DNA of 64,000 bases from Paramicrobacterium agarici (GCF_002563955.1 NZ_PDJE01000001.1:2294001-2358000), one strand, 5' to 3'; shown: positions 1 through 9,631, counted from the first letter of the stretch. The notes: generated by a model not told the origin, from the letters alone. Made by a program: numbers and translations.

Positions 1-1
1 C

Positions 2-196
2 GGAGCGAAACGGCTCGGACACGGCAAGGGCTACGTCTATCCCCACGATGCAGAACTCGGGGTCGCCCGCCAGCAGTACCTTCCCGATGAGCTCGTCGAC
101 CGCCAGTATTACCGGCCAACGCAGCACGGCAACGAACGCGACGTCTCGACGCGATTGCAGAAGCTCCTGCGTATCATCCGCGGCTCACAGTCCTGA
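2..196 (+). CDS. rarA: Replication-associated recombination protein A (MgsA/RarA), C-terminal fragment
   Basis: An open frame enters from the left edge and ends at TGA 194-196, giving 64 residues. It contains GKGYVYPHDAE, then YLPDEL and a YYRPTQHGNE stretch. This is the signature of the C-terminal tetramerisation domain of the RarA/MgsA AAA+ ATPase family, which acts at stalled replication forks. The ATPase core lies outside the window. In many actinobacteria this gene precedes rpsD and alaS, and that order holds here. The assignment rests on the recognisable tail only. Confidence 0.85.
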   Translation, partial: GAKRLGHGKGYVYPHDAELGVARQQYLPDELVDRQYYRPTQHGNERDVSTRLQKLLRIIRGSQS

Positions 197-212
197 CTGC
201 GCGTGCTAAGCT
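184..212 (+). promoter_or_regulatory. Candidate rpsD promoter and long leader
   Basis: A -10-like TAAGCT (207-212) lies 17 nt after a weak -35-like CTCACA (184-189). It would place a transcription start near 219 and leave a roughly 150-nt leader before rpsD. The rest of 213-369 holds no gene. S4 is an autoregulator in several bacteria, so a leader is plausible, but I could not identify a defined S4-binding fold. Confidence 0.35.
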
Positions 213-369
213 ATTCGTTGGCCTAAACCGACGAGCACGAGCGGCTGCGAGCTCGATCGCGTGATGGGAGCCGTTCTGTAGCCGAACGACCTGGCCAATC
301 CCTCTGCCCTGCCGTGCGCTCACGCGCGCTCGCAAAGCACTGTTAGAGATTTCATACCGAAAGGACACC

Positions 370-993
370 GTGTCAAACACGTCCCGTTCAAAGACGCGCC
401 TCTCGCGCGCACTCGGCGTCGCCCTGACCCCGAAGGCCGCGCGCCACATGGAGAAGCGTCCCTATGCTCCTGGTGAGCACGGCCGCACCAAGCGCAAGGC
501 AGATTCCGACTACTCGGTTCGCCTGAAGGAGAAGCAGCGTCTCCGTGCCCAGTACGGCATTCGCGAGAAGCAGCTGAAGATCGCGTTCGAAGAGGCACGA
601 CGCCACAAGGGCCTGACAGGTGAGAACCTCGTCGAGATCCTCGAGTCACGTCTCGATGCCCTCGTTCTGCGCGCCGGCTTCGCACGCTCCACCGCTCAGG
701 CCCGCCAGATGGTCGTGCACCGCCACATCATGGTCGACGGCAAGATCGTCGACCGCCCCTCGTTCCGTGTCAAGGAGGGTCAGCTCATCCACGTGAAGAC
801 CCGCAGTGAGTCAAGCGAGCTCTTCCAGGTCGCTGCTGCTGGCGGACACGCCGAGGTGCTTCCGAAGGTTCCCGGCTACCTCGAGGTTGAGCTTGACAAG
901 CTGCAGGCACGTCTCGTTCGCGCCCCGAAGCGCGCCGAGATCCCCGTGACCTGTGAGGTTCAGCTGGTCGTCGAGTACTACTCGGGTCGCTGA
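370..993 (+). CDS. rpsD: 30S ribosomal protein S4
   Basis: The 207-residue product is a full-length S4, the primary 16S rRNA-binding protein that nucleates assembly of the 30S body. The N-terminal S4 domain lacks the cysteine cluster of zinc-binding S4 proteins, so this is the zinc-independent form. The S4 RNA-binding fold begins around residue 97 (SRLDALVLRAGFA, then VVHRHIMVDG). Translation starts at GTG 370 behind an AAAGG ribosome-binding site at 360-364. A strong terminator follows at 1007-1037, so the gene appears to be its own transcription unit. Confidence 0.97.
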   Translation: MSNTSRSKTRLSRALGVALTPKAARHMEKRPYAPGEHGRTKRKADSDYSVRLKEKQRLRAQYGIREKQLKIAFEEARRHKGLTGENLVEILESRLDALVLRAGFARSTAQARQMVVHRHIMVDGKIVDRPSFRVKEGQLIHVKTRSESSELFQVAAAGGHAEVLPKVPGYLEVELDKLQARLVRAPKRAEIPVTCEVQLVVEYYSGR

Positions 994-1006
994 TCACAGC
1001 ACCATC

Positions 1007-1037
1007 GGAGGGTCACGGTTCGCCGTGGCCCTCCTTT
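1007..1037 (+). terminator. Intrinsic terminator after rpsD
   Basis: A 12-bp stem (1007-1018 with 1023-1034, one G-U pair) is capped by a TTCG tetraloop and followed by TTT. It lies 13 nt after the rpsD stop. Confidence 0.85.
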
Positions 1038-1117
1038 GCGTATGCGGACGCTCTGCGGCAGAGCGCACCGGGTAGGATTGTCGAGGGCTTCGAGGAACAT
1101 TCGACGAGGAGATGAAG

Positions 1118-1351
1118 ATGAAGAACCTGCTGTTGCTTCTCGTGGGCGTCGCGACCGGATTCGTCGTGGCCCACAAGGTCAATCAGACGCAAGGCGGCCG
1201 CGAGTTCTTCGCCGACGTCGATGCCAAGATGCGTGAGTTCACCGACACCGTCGCCGAAGCGTACCGCGAACGCGAGGCAGAGCTGCGAGAGACGATCGAC
1301 TCGCTCGTCGAAGACGCAGAGGCGGCGATCGACGATCTCAACAAGCGGTGA
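1118..1351 (+). CDS. Small membrane-anchored protein between rpsD and alaS
   Basis: A 77-residue protein with one hydrophobic N-terminal helix (KNLLLLLVGVATGFVVAH) and a charged, probably coiled-coil tail rich in Glu, Asp and Arg. The ATG at 1118 is chosen over the one at 1112 because the GACGAGGAG ribosome-binding site ends at 1111, giving 6 nt of spacing. Small proteins of this build occur between rpsD and alaS in other actinobacteria (DUF6167/YtxH-like by position and shape). That family link is an inference from context. The function is unknown. It sits 34 nt upstream of alaS and is probably co-transcribed with it. Confidence 0.75.
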   Translation: MKNLLLLLVGVATGFVVAHKVNQTQGGREFFADVDAKMREFTDTVAEAYREREAELRETIDSLVEDAEAAIDDLNKR

Positions 1352-1385
1352 CAACACTTTTCATCATTCACGAACGAACGGACAT

Positions 1386-4043
1386 ATGAAGACTTCCGAG
1401 ATCCGTCAGCGCTGGCTTGATTATTTCGGGGAGCGGGGCCACACGGTTGTTCCGAGCGCCTCGCTTGTGAGCGAAGACCCAACCGTGATGTTCACGATCG
1501 CCGGAATGGTGCCGTTCATCCCGTACCTGACCGGGCTGATTCCCGCGCCGTATCCGCGAGCGACGAGCGTGCAGAAGTGCATCAGGACGAACGACATCGA
1601 AGAGGTGGGGAAGACCCCGCGGCACGGCACGTTCTTCCAGATGACTGGAAACTTCTCGTTCGGCGACTACTTCAAGAAGGGCGCGATCGAGTACGCCTGG
1701 GATCTGCTGACGACGTCGGAGTCCGACGGTGGGTACGGGTTTTCCGAGAAGGATCTCTGGGTCACCGTCTACAAAGATGACGACGAGGCCATCGCTCTGT
1801 GGAAGAGCATCGCCGGGCTGCCGGACGAGCGCATTCAGCGTCTCGATAAGGACACGAACTACTGGTCGACGGGTCACCCGGGCCCGGCCGGGCCGAGCTC
1901 AGAGATCTTCTTCGATCGCGGGCCGGCCTACGGCCCAGACGGCGGCCCCGCCACCGATGACGATCGTTACGTCGAGATCTGGAATCTCGTGTTCATGCAG
2001 TACGAGATCGAGAACGTGCGCAGCAAGACCGAGTTCGACATCGTCAGAGAGCTTCCGTCGAAGAACATCGATACCGGCATGGGTCTTGAGCGCGTCGCCT
2101 TCCTCAAGCAAGGCGTCGAGAACATGTACGAAATCGACCAGGTACGGCCTGTCCTCGATCGCGCGTCCGAGCTCTCGGGCCGCCGTTATGGCGCCGATCA
2201 CGACGACGATGTGCGCATGCGCGTTGTCGCCGATCACGTGCGCTCGTCGCTCATGCTCATGAGCGACGGCGTCATGCCCTCGAATGAAGGACGTGGATAC
2301 ATTCTGCGGCGGCTTCTTCGCCGCAGCGTCCGCGCCATGCGTCTTCTCGGCGTCGAAGGCCCCACATTCCCTGAGCTCTTCTCGGCCTCACGCGATGCCA
2401 TGTCTCCCGCATACCCCGAAGTCGCCCGGGACTACGATCGAATTTCCCAGGCAGCGTATGGCGAAGAAGACACGTTCTTGCGCACACTCGCCAGTGGAAC
2501 GACGATTCTCGACCTCGCGGTCGACTCGTCGAAGAAGACCGGAAGCAGCGTGCTGGCGGGTGACACCGCATTTCTCCTGCACGACACGTACGGCTTTCCG
2601 ATCGACCTCACTCTCGAGATCGCCGACGAAGCCGGACTGACCGTGGACCGCGACGCGTTCGACTCGCTCATGTCGCAGCAGAAGCAGCGGGCGAAGGCGG
2701 ATGCGAAGAACAAGAAGTCGCAGGTGGCGGATCTCAGCGTCTACAGCGCGTTCCGCGCACTCGGGGAGACGCAGTTTCTCGGCTACACCGAGATGACAGC
2801 CGACTCGCGCGTGCTAGGCATCATCGTGGACGGAGAATCCGTGACGAGCGCGGCTGCAGGTCAGACCGCTGAGGTCATTCTCTCGGAGACGGCACTCTAC
2901 GCGGAGTCCGGCGGTCAGGATGCTGACAAGGGCACGATCGTCGGCGACGGCTTCGAGCTCGAGGTGCTCGACGTGCAGCGCCCCGTCAAGGGCCTCATCA
3001 GTCACACCGTCACCGTGACGCGCGGCGTCGTCTCTGTTGACGCGGCTGCCACAACGGTTGTCGACGCCGAGTACCGGCGCGGCGCACGCCAGGCCCACTC
3101 GGGCACCCACGTGATTCACGCAGCGCTTCGGCAGATCCTCGGCCCCAACGCGCATCAGTCCGGTTCATACAACAAGGCCGGGTATCTCCGGCTCGACTTC
3201 TCGTGGAACCAGGCTCTGTCGCGCGAGACCCTCACGGAGATCGAAGAGATCTCGAACAACGCCATTCGCGACAATCTCGATGTTGTCACACGGGAGATGC
3301 CGCTCGACGAGGCTAAGTCGCTCGGCGCAATGGCGCTCTTCGGTGAGAAGTACGGCGACGTCGTGCGTGTCGTCGACATCGGCGGGCCGTGGTCTCGCGA
3401 GCTCTGCGCCGGAACGCACGTGTCGACGAGCTCAGAGATCGGCATGATCAATCTCGTGAACGAGTCGTCGGTCGGCTCGACGAACCGGCGCGTCGAATCA
3501 CTCGTCGGTCTTGAGGCTTTCGACGACCTTGCGGCCGAAAGAGCGATCGTGCGCGAACTCACGGCCTCGCTCAAGACGCCGAGAGAGCAGCTTCCCGGTC
3601 GAATCACCGACCTCGTCGCGAGCCTCAAGCAGGCAGAGAAGAAGATCAAGGAGTACGAGCAGCAGGCACAGGCGCAGCGTGTACCCGAACTGCTCGGCAC
3701 CGTTGAGACCGTCGGTGCCACGCGCGTCGTGGCGCAGTCGCTCGGGTCGATGGGCTCGGCCGACGATGTTCGGACGCTCGTCACGACCGTCCGCGAACGT
3801 CTCGGAAGCGAACCCGCTGTCGTCGCGCTTGCGGCGAACGTGAAGGATCGTCCCGTGATCATCATCGCCACGAACGAGGCAGCGCGTTCCGCGGGAATCC
3901 GGGCAGGGCAGCTCGTTCGCACCGCTGCAGGCGTTCTCGGGGGCGGCGGAGGCGGCAAAGACGACATGGCGCAGGGCGGGGGACAGGACCCAGCAGCGAT
4001 TCCCGCGGCCCTGACAAGCGTTGTCGACGCCGTGACGAGCTGA
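1386..4043 (+). CDS. alaS: Alanyl-tRNA synthetase
   Basis: The product has 885 residues, the normal length for bacterial AlaRS, which charges tRNA-Ala. The N-terminal class II aminoacylation core is recognisable (TSVQKCIR, GNFSFGDYFK). The editing domain carries the zinc-binding HSGTH motif (His571, His575) and CAGTH (Cys674, His678). It ends in a DHHA1/C-Ala domain with a poly-Gly segment (GGGGGGK). The open frame extends upstream to 1221, but that part overlaps the preceding gene and lacks synthetase homology, so ATG 1386 is chosen. ruvX begins 2 nt after the stop. Confidence 0.97.
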   Translation: MKTSEIRQRWLDYFGERGHTVVPSASLVSEDPTVMFTIAGMVPFIPYLTGLIPAPYPRATSVQKCIRTNDIEEVGKTPRHGTFFQMTGNFSFGDYFKKGAIEYAWDLLTTSESDGGYGFSEKDLWVTVYKDDDEAIALWKSIAGLPDERIQRLDKDTNYWSTGHPGPAGPSSEIFFDRGPAYGPDGGPATDDDRYVEIWNLVFMQYEIENVRSKTEFDIVRELPSKNIDTGMGLERVAFLKQGVENMYEIDQVRPVLDRASELSGRRYGADHDDDVRMRVVADHVRSSLMLMSDGVMPSNEGRGYILRRLLRRSVRAMRLLGVEGPTFPELFSASRDAMSPAYPEVARDYDRISQAAYGEEDTFLRTLASGTTILDLAVDSSKKTGSSVLAGDTAFLLHDTYGFPIDLTLEIADEAGLTVDRDAFDSLMSQQKQRAKADAKNKKSQVADLSVYSAFRALGETQFLGYTEMTADSRVLGIIVDGESVTSAAAGQTAEVILSETALYAESGGQDADKGTIVGDGFELEVLDVQRPVKGLISHTVTVTRGVVSVDAAATTVVDAEYRRGARQAHSGTHVIHAALRQILGPNAHQSGSYNKAGYLRLDFSWNQALSRETLTEIEEISNNAIRDNLDVVTREMPLDEAKSLGAMALFGEKYGDVVRVVDIGGPWSRELCAGTHVSTSSEIGMINLVNESSVGSTNRRVESLVGLEAFDDLAAERAIVRELTASLKTPREQLPGRITDLVASLKQAEKKIKEYEQQAQAQRVPELLGTVETVGATRVVAQSLGSMGSADDVRTLVTTVRERLGSEPAVVALAANVKDRPVIIIATNEAARSAGIRAGQLVRTAAGVLGGGGGGKDDMAQGGGQDPAAIPAALTSVVDAVTS

Positions 4044-4045
4044 GC

Positions 4046-4525
4046 GTGTGCGATTTTCGCACGGGAGTGCGTCTCGGCGTCGACGTGGGCAAGGCCCGCA
4101 TCGGCATTGCCCGGTGCGACCCTCTCGGCATGCTCGCAACACCCGTCGAGACCGTTGCCCGCGACAGTTCGGGCTCTGCGGACGTGACGAGAATCGTCGA
4201 GATCGCGCACGAGCAGAATGCACTCGAGATCGTCGTCGGTCTTCCGCTCTCACTCTCGGGTGCGCACACCCCGTCGACGGAGGACGCCGTGGCGTTCGCC
4301 CATCGGCTGGCCACGACCGCGGGGCGCCCGGTCCGACTCGTGGATGAGCGGCTCTCGACCGTGACGGCGCACTCCGCGATGAAGGATACCGGCCGCTCTC
4401 AGAAGCGTTCCCGTAAGATCATTGATCAGGTTGCCGCTGTGATCATCCTGCAACATGCGATCGACACCGAGAAGACGACGTCAGAGCCGCCTGGAGTCCA
4501 GGTGGAGACAACACCGGAATCGTGA
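4046..4525 (+). CDS. ruvX: Putative pre-16S rRNA nuclease / Holliday junction resolvase-like protein
   Basis: A 159-residue YqgF/RuvX protein with an RNase H-like fold. The first acidic motif, LGVDVGKARIG, is near residue 12. VDERLSTVTA and the last Asp in IIDQVAAVIIL complete the usual active-site set. In E. coli YqgF is required for 16S rRNA 5'-end maturation, while a role at Holliday junctions is proposed elsewhere. The GTG start at 4046 lies 2 nt after alaS, and mltG follows 6 nt downstream. This alaS-ruvX-mltG-aroE order is typical of actinobacteria. The C-terminal 15 residues look disordered. Confidence 0.93.
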   Translation: MCDFRTGVRLGVDVGKARIGIARCDPLGMLATPVETVARDSSGSADVTRIVEIAHEQNALEIVVGLPLSLSGAHTPSTEDAVAFAHRLATTAGRPVRLVDERLSTVTAHSAMKDTGRSQKRSRKIIDQVAAVIILQHAIDTEKTTSEPPGVQVETTPES

Positions 4526-4531
4526 GTACGA

Positions 4532-5926
4532 ATGCCCACTGAGCCCACCCCAGGCGAGGACCCGCTTCGCCATTTGTTCGACGAGCACGCCGACGAGCCG
4601 TCAGAATCTCGTCCTCTCTCGCGGCGAGAGCGCCGCATGCGCGAGAACGCCAGCAGTGACGCGGCTGACGACGCGCCGGCCGCCGATGGTGACACAGCGA
4701 CCACTGATTCGGCGCACGGAGCTCCTCGCGACGACGCGGGGGAGAGCGCGCCATCGGAACCCGTCACGTCGAGCTTCGACCTGCTCGTCTCGCAGACCGT
4801 CGCAGAAGACCGCGCCGCACGGCGCCGGAGGCGCGGACAGGCCTCGTCCGAGAAGCCGAAGAAGCGCTCGAGCGTGATTCTGTGGACCGTGCTTCCGCTC
4901 ATCGTCATCGCGGCGATCGTCGCGAGCGGGTTCTACGTGTGGAACACGTTCGAGCCTCAGATCCGCAGCGTCATGGGCTGGCAGGAGCCGATCGACTACG
5001 AGGGCGACGGCACGGGCGAGACCCTCGTCGTCATTGCAGAGGGCGACACCGGATCAGACATCGCCGCGACGCTCGCCGAGTCGGGCGTGACGAAGACCTC
5101 GAAGGCGTTTTATCAGCTTCTGCTCACACAGGAGCCAGAGCCGACGTTCCAGCCGGGCACGTACTCGCTCAAGAAGAAGATGAGCGCCCAGGCCGCTCTC
5201 TCCGCACTGCTTGATCCCGACAACAAGGTGGAGCGCACGGCGCTCATTCGCGAGGGCATCACCGGAGAGACGATTCTTCAGCGTCTCAGCGAAGCTACAG
5301 AGATTCCCCTCGACGAGCTGCGCGAGGCAGCATCCGACCCGACGGCATTCGGGATTCCCGAGACTGCCCCGTCGATCGAGGGCTGGCTGTTCCCCGCTGT
5401 GTACCAGTTCGAGCCCGACATGAGCGCACACGACGTCATTCAGACGCTTGTCGACCGCATGTTCCAGGCGCTCGACGAGGCCAACGTCGCACCAGAGAAC
5501 CGCGAGACCGTGCTGACCACCGCCTCGATCATTCAGCGAGAGGCTCGGCAGGAAGATGACTTCTACAAAGTCTCGCGAGTCATCCAGAACCGCCTCGACA
5601 AGGGCATGAAGCTGCAGATGGACTCGACCGCGCAATACGGGGTCGACACCGGAAGCGACTCCGTCTGGTCGAGCAAAGAAGCGCTCGAATCCGACAGTCC
5701 GTGGAACACGTACAAGCACGAGGGTCTTCCGATCGGTCCCATTGCAAGCCCCGGAGATCTCGCTATCGACGCCGCCGTCAATCCAGCTGCCGGGGATTGG
5801 CTGTACTTCGTGACTGTCAATCTCAAGACCGGAGAGACGGTGTTCTCGACGACGAACGCCGAACACGAGAAGGCCGTCGAGAAGCTGCGCGCCTGGTGTG
5901 CGGAGAACCCGGGAAACGGATGCTGA
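4532..5926 (+). CDS. mltG: Endolytic murein transglycosylase MltG (YceG-like)
   Basis: The 464-residue protein starts with a roughly 110-residue cytosolic region rich in Asp, Glu, Ala and Ser. A single membrane helix follows (about 114-136, LWTVLPLIVIAAIVASGFY), then an extracytoplasmic YceG domain. The catalytic Glu is expected at Glu337 in the IIQREAR motif, and YGVDTGSDSVW lies in the substrate cleft. The family cleaves nascent glycan strands and sets their length. The stop codon overlaps the start of aroE, so the two are probably translationally coupled. The long acidic N-terminus is typical of actinobacterial homologues and absent from E. coli MltG. Confidence 0.93.
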   Translation: MPTEPTPGEDPLRHLFDEHADEPSESRPLSRRERRMRENASSDAADDAPAADGDTATTDSAHGAPRDDAGESAPSEPVTSSFDLLVSQTVAEDRAARRRRRGQASSEKPKKRSSVILWTVLPLIVIAAIVASGFYVWNTFEPQIRSVMGWQEPIDYEGDGTGETLVVIAEGDTGSDIAATLAESGVTKTSKAFYQLLLTQEPEPTFQPGTYSLKKKMSAQAALSALLDPDNKVERTALIREGITGETILQRLSEATEIPLDELREAASDPTAFGIPETAPSIEGWLFPAVYQFEPDMSAHDVIQTLVDRMFQALDEANVAPENRETVLTTASIIQREARQEDDFYKVSRVIQNRLDKGMKLQMDSTAQYGVDTGSDSVWSSKEALESDSPWNTYKHEGLPIGPIASPGDLAIDAAVNPAAGDWLYFVTVNLKTGETVFSTTNAEHEKAVEKLRAWCAENPGNGC

Positions 5927-6771
5927 TGCGCGACCGGCTCGCCGTTCTCGGTTCTCCGATCGCACACTCGCAGTCGCCCGCCCTCCACTCGGCCGCATAC
6001 CGGGTCATGGGGCGGCCGTGGAGCTACGACCGCATTGAGATGCGCGAGCACGAGCTCACGGCGTTTCTGAACAGCGCTGACGCCGCGTGGCGAGGGCTCT
6101 CCCTCACGATGCCGCTCAAGAAGGCTGCATTCGCAGCATCCGAGACTCTCGATGACGATGCCCGCCTCACTGGCGTCGTGAACACTCTTCGACTGAACGA
6201 TGGACCGGTGGCCGGCTTCAACACCGATGTCGAGGGGATCGTGCGCGCCGTGCGCGCAGCAGGGTTGCGAGCACCGGACGCTGTTCTCGTTCTCGGCGGT
6301 GGCGCCACCGCGGCCTCTGCTCTCGTCGCCGCAGGCCGGCTCGGCGCGTCCCACGTGGAGATCGCCGTGCGCGCGCCGGCGAAGGCGCAAGGACTGTTCC
6401 CTCTTGCGCACGAGGTCGGTGTCGAGCTCGCGATTCGCGAGCTGTCGTCGAGCGTCGTCGCATCGCACGCGGACGTGATCGTGAGCACACTGCCCGGCGG
6501 AAGCGAAGCCGCAGAGCAGTACACGGCCGATACCCGGCGGCACGCACTGCTGTTCGACGTTGCGTATTCCCCATGGCCAAGCGCCGTCGCCCGCGCGTGG
6601 CACGACGTCAACGGCTCCGTCATCAACGGACTCGGGATGCTCGTGCATCAGGCTCTGCTCCAAGTGCGCGTCTTCGCGTCGGGCTCACCCGACGCGGTAC
6701 TTGACGACGAACAACGCGTGCTCGCGGCAATGCTCGACGCCGTGCATCTCGAGGCCGACGGCCGAGCATGA
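5926..6771 (+). CDS. aroE: Shikimate dehydrogenase
   Basis: A 281-residue AroE that reduces 3-dehydroshikimate to shikimate with NADPH. The shikimate-binding motif SPIAHSQSPALHSAAY is at the N-terminus. The catalytic Lys is Lys65 (MPLKKAA) and Asp101 lies in NTDVEG. A Rossmann motif (VLGGGATA) follows. Start choice is ambiguous: ATG 5926 overlaps the mltG stop by one base (TGATG), while an in-frame ATG at 5920 lies nearer GGGAAA at 5911-5916. It is the first of five shikimate-pathway genes clustered here. Confidence 0.95.
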   Translation: MRDRLAVLGSPIAHSQSPALHSAAYRVMGRPWSYDRIEMREHELTAFLNSADAAWRGLSLTMPLKKAAFAASETLDDDARLTGVVNTLRLNDGPVAGFNTDVEGIVRAVRAAGLRAPDAVLVLGGGATAASALVAAGRLGASHVEIAVRAPAKAQGLFPLAHEVGVELAIRELSSSVVASHADVIVSTLPGGSEAAEQYTADTRRHALLFDVAYSPWPSAVARAWHDVNGSVINGLGMLVHQALLQVRVFASGSPDAVLDDEQRVLAAMLDAVHLEADGRA

Positions 6772-6828
6772 TGGAAGCAACAGCGTCACGCGGTCACCGT
6801 GTCATCGACGCTGTGGAAAGATAGAGGC

Positions 6829-8037
6829 ATGCTTCGTTGGCTCACGGCCGGAGAATCCCACGGCCCCGAACTCATCGCTGTGCTTGAAGGGCTCCCGGCC
6901 GGCGTGCCCGTATCGCTCGACGCCGTACGCGCTGATCTTGCCCGTCGCAAACTCGGCTACGGCCGAGGCAGCCGCATGAAGTTCGAGCAAGATGAGCTCA
7001 CACTCTCAGGCGGTGTCGTTCAGGGGACCTCACTCGGCAGCCCAATCGCCATCCGGATCGGCAACACAGAGTGGCCGAAATGGACAGAGGTGATGAACCC
7101 GGAGCCCACGGAACTCAGCGAGAAGTCCCGCGGACGGGGCGCCCCGCTCACACGACCGCGCCCCGGGCACGCCGACCTCGTCGGCATGCAGAAGTACGGC
7201 TTCGACTCCGCGCGACCGATTCTGGAGCGCGCCAGCGCTCGCGAGACGGCCGCGCGCGTCGCTCTCGGCGCTGTCGCTCGCGCATTCCTCGCTGAGCTCG
7301 ACATCCGTCTCGTCAGCCACACGCTCTCGATCGGGCCGGTCCGAGTGCCGGACGACGCGCCGCTGCCTCGCCCCGAGCACGTTGAGCAGCTCGATGCTGA
7401 CCCGCTGCGCTGCTTCGATGCAGAGACAAGCGATCGGATGGTCGCAGAGGTCGACGACGCGCGTAAAGCGGGAGACACGCTCGGCGGCGTCGTCGAGGTG
7501 CTGGCGTACGGCCTTCCGCCCGGCCTCGGATCTCACGTGCACTGGGACCGACGCCTCGACGGACGCCTCGCCCAGGCGCTCATGGGAATCCAGGCAATCA
7601 AAGGCGTCGAAGTCGGCGACGGCTTTACAACGACGACACGACGCGGCTCGGAAGCGCACGACGAGCTCTACACGGACGACGGCTCGATCCATCGGACGAG
7701 CGATCGAGCAGGCGGCACCGAGGGCGGAATGTCCACGGGAACCGTTCTGCGCGTGCACGCGGGAATGAAGCCCATCGCCACCGTCCCGCGAGCGCTGCGC
7801 ACCGTCGATGTTGTCACGGGAGACGAAGCAACCGCGCACCACCAGCGTTCCGACGTGTGCGCGGTTCCCGCGTCGGGAGTTGTCGCTGAGGCAATGGTCG
7901 CCCTTGTACTCGCCGACGCAGTTCTGGAGAAGTTCGGCGGCGACGCGGTCGACGAGACACGCCGCAATCTCGAGTCGTACCTCGAGAGCATCCCCACGAC
8001 CTTGCGCTCGGCGGGAACCGCCGAAACGTCGCTCTGA
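6829..8037 (+). CDS. aroC: Chorismate synthase
   Basis: A 402-residue AroC that makes chorismate from EPSP using reduced FMN. The N-terminal signature [14 protein letters not shown] is intact, and [15 protein letters not shown] and TEGGMSTG appear later. ATG 6829 is chosen because homology begins there. The open frame reaches back to 6799 without recognisable sequence. An AAAGAT hexamer (6817-6822), one mismatch from the TANNNT pattern and exactly 6 nt before the ATG, may mark a weak leaderless promoter. aroK starts 1 nt after the stop. Confidence 0.96.
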   Translation: MLRWLTAGESHGPELIAVLEGLPAGVPVSLDAVRADLARRKLGYGRGSRMKFEQDELTLSGGVVQGTSLGSPIAIRIGNTEWPKWTEVMNPEPTELSEKSRGRGAPLTRPRPGHADLVGMQKYGFDSARPILERASARETAARVALGAVARAFLAELDIRLVSHTLSIGPVRVPDDAPLPRPEHVEQLDADPLRCFDAETSDRMVAEVDDARKAGDTLGGVVEVLAYGLPPGLGSHVHWDRRLDGRLAQALMGIQAIKGVEVGDGFTTTTRRGSEAHDELYTDDGSIHRTSDRAGGTEGGMSTGTVLRVHAGMKPIATVPRALRTVDVVTGDEATAHHQRSDVCAVPASGVVAEAMVALVLADAVLEKFGGDAVDETRRNLESYLESIPTTLRSAGTAETSL

Positions 8038-8038
8038 G

Positions 8039-8539
8039 ATGGTCGTGAAGCAGCTCCCACTCGTGTTCATCGGGCCCATGGGCTCCGGAAAGACTCGCAT
8101 CGGCCGGCGCGTCGCCAAAGCGTTGGGGGAGCGGTTCATCGACACCGACAAGTCGATCGTCACAGAGCACGGTCCGATCAGCGCGATCTTCGAAGAACAT
8201 GGAGAAGAGTACTTTCGCGGACTTGAACGCCGCGCTGTCGCCGAGGCGCTGACCGCGAAGGCCGTCATCTCGCTCGGCGGCGGAGCCGTCGTCGATGTGG
8301 AAACACAGCGCCTCCTCGAGGGCCACACCGTGATCGAGCTCACGGTGACGGCCGAGGCCGTGCTCGCGCGCATGGACACCTCGAAGCGCCCCCTCTTGAA
8401 GAACGGGCCAGAGGCGTGGGAGCGCATCTACGATGAGCGTCGCGCCGTGTACGCCCGTCTCGCGACGGCGACCTTCGACACGTCATCAGGCCCGATCTCA
8501 CGCATCGCCGATGACATCGTCGCCTGGGTGAGAAACTGA
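8039..8539 (+). CDS. aroK: Shikimate kinase
   Basis: A 166-residue P-loop kinase that phosphorylates shikimate at O3. The Walker A motif is GPMGSGKT (residues 12-19). The shikimate-binding Asp is in DTDKSIV, and SLGGGAVV matches the substrate-loop motif. ATG 8039 follows the aroC stop directly, while upstream in-frame codons belong to the aroC region and are rejected. aroB follows after 15 nt. Confidence 0.95.
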   Translation: MVVKQLPLVFIGPMGSGKTRIGRRVAKALGERFIDTDKSIVTEHGPISAIFEEHGEEYFRGLERRAVAEALTAKAVISLGGGAVVDVETQRLLEGHTVIELTVTAEAVLARMDTSKRPLLKNGPEAWERIYDERRAVYARLATATFDTSSGPISRIADDIVAWVRN

Positions 8540-8554
8540 CGAAGGAAGGACACC

Positions 8555-9631
8555 ATGACGGACACCACCGAGATCACCGTCGAGGGCACGGACCCCTACA
8601 GCGTCACGATCGGCCGAGCGAACCGGCTGGAGGCCGCCGCGCAGCTGAGCTCCTCCGTGGCGAAGGTGCTCATCGTCCACCCGCCGACACTCGCCAAAGC
8701 CGCAGAAGAGCTTCGCGAAGTGCTGTCAGACGGAAGGCAGGTTCTGCTCGCTGAGATTCCGGATGCTGAGGCAGGAAAGCGCGTCGAGGTCGCAGCGTTC
8801 TGCTGGCAGATCATGGGACAAGCCGACTTCACGCGAACGGACGCTGTCATCGGATTCGGCGGGGGAGCCGTGACCGACCTCGCCGGCTTCGTCGCCGCGA
8901 CCTGGCTGCGCGGCGTCGAGCTGCTGCAGATTCCTACGACGGTTCTCGGAATGGTCGACGCCGCCGTCGGCGGCAAAACGGGGATCAACACGGCCGAAGG
9001 CAAGAACCTCGTTGGCGCGTTCTACGCACCGAAGGCCGTCGTCGCCGACCTTGACACGCTGGAGCCCCTACCGCGGAACGATGTTCTCGCGGGCTTCGCT
9101 GAGGTCGCGAAATGCGGATTCATCGCCGAGCCCGAGATCCTCGACCTCATCGAGAACGATGTCGACGCGGTCACGAATCCCGCAACCGAGCAGTTCCGCC
9201 GCGCGGTCGAGCTCTCGATCGGGGTCAAGGCGCGCGTCGTGGGCGAGGACTTCCGCGAATCTGGCTTGCGCGAGATCTTGAACTACGGGCACACCCTCGG
9301 GCATGCCATCGAGCACACGGAGCGCTATCAGTGGCGGCACGGGGCCGCGGTGAGCATCGGAATGGTGTACGCCGCAGAGCTGTCGCGCCTTGCGGGGCGG
9401 CTCTCGGACGACGCGGTGGATCGTCATCGCAGCATCCTTGGCTCCCTCGCGCTTCCGATGGAGTACCCCGTCGGGCGTTGGAAGACACTGCTGGCCACGA
9501 TGCAGCGCGACAAGAAGGCACGTGCAGGGATGCTGCGGTTCATCGTTCTCGACGACTTCGCACGGCCCACCGTCTTGCAAGCGCCCGACCAGTCCCTGCT
9601 CTTCTCGGCCTACCAGGAAATCGGATCGTAG
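8555..9631 (+). CDS. aroB: 3-dehydroquinate synthase
   Basis: A 358-residue AroB that converts DAHP to 3-dehydroquinate with NAD and a divalent metal. The NAD-binding motif GFGGGAVTDLAGF and the metal-ligand motif NYGHTLGHAIEH are intact. An AAGGAAGGA ribosome-binding site sits just upstream of ATG 8555. The pathway order in the cluster is shuffled (E-C-K-B-Q). aroA and the DAHP synthase are not in this window. Confidence 0.96.
   Translation: MTDTTEITVEGTDPYSVTIGRANRLEAAAQLSSSVAKVLIVHPPTLAKAAEELREVLSDGRQVLLAEIPDAEAGKRVEVAAFCWQIMGQADFTRTDAVIGFGGGAVTDLAGFVAATWLRGVELLQIPTTVLGMVDAAVGGKTGINTAEGKNLVGAFYAPKAVVADLDTLEPLPRNDVLAGFAEVAKCGFIAEPEILDLIENDVDAVTNPATEQFRRAVELSIGVKARVVGEDFRESGLREILNYGHTLGHAIEHTERYQWRHGAAVSIGMVYAAELSRLAGRLSDDAVDRHRSILGSLALPMEYPVGRWKTLLATMQRDKKARAGMLRFIVLDDFARPTVLQAPDQSLLFSAYQEIGS

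Noticed and set aside
3155..4210. 351-residue open frame on the minus strand across alaS and ruvX
   Set aside because: It is antisense to two clear genes, has no recognisable motif and is Ser/Arg/Thr-rich, as expected from the complementary frame of G+C-rich coding DNA.
7030..8427. 465-residue minus-strand open frame over aroC and aroK
   Set aside because: Shadow of two strongly conserved genes, with no domain.
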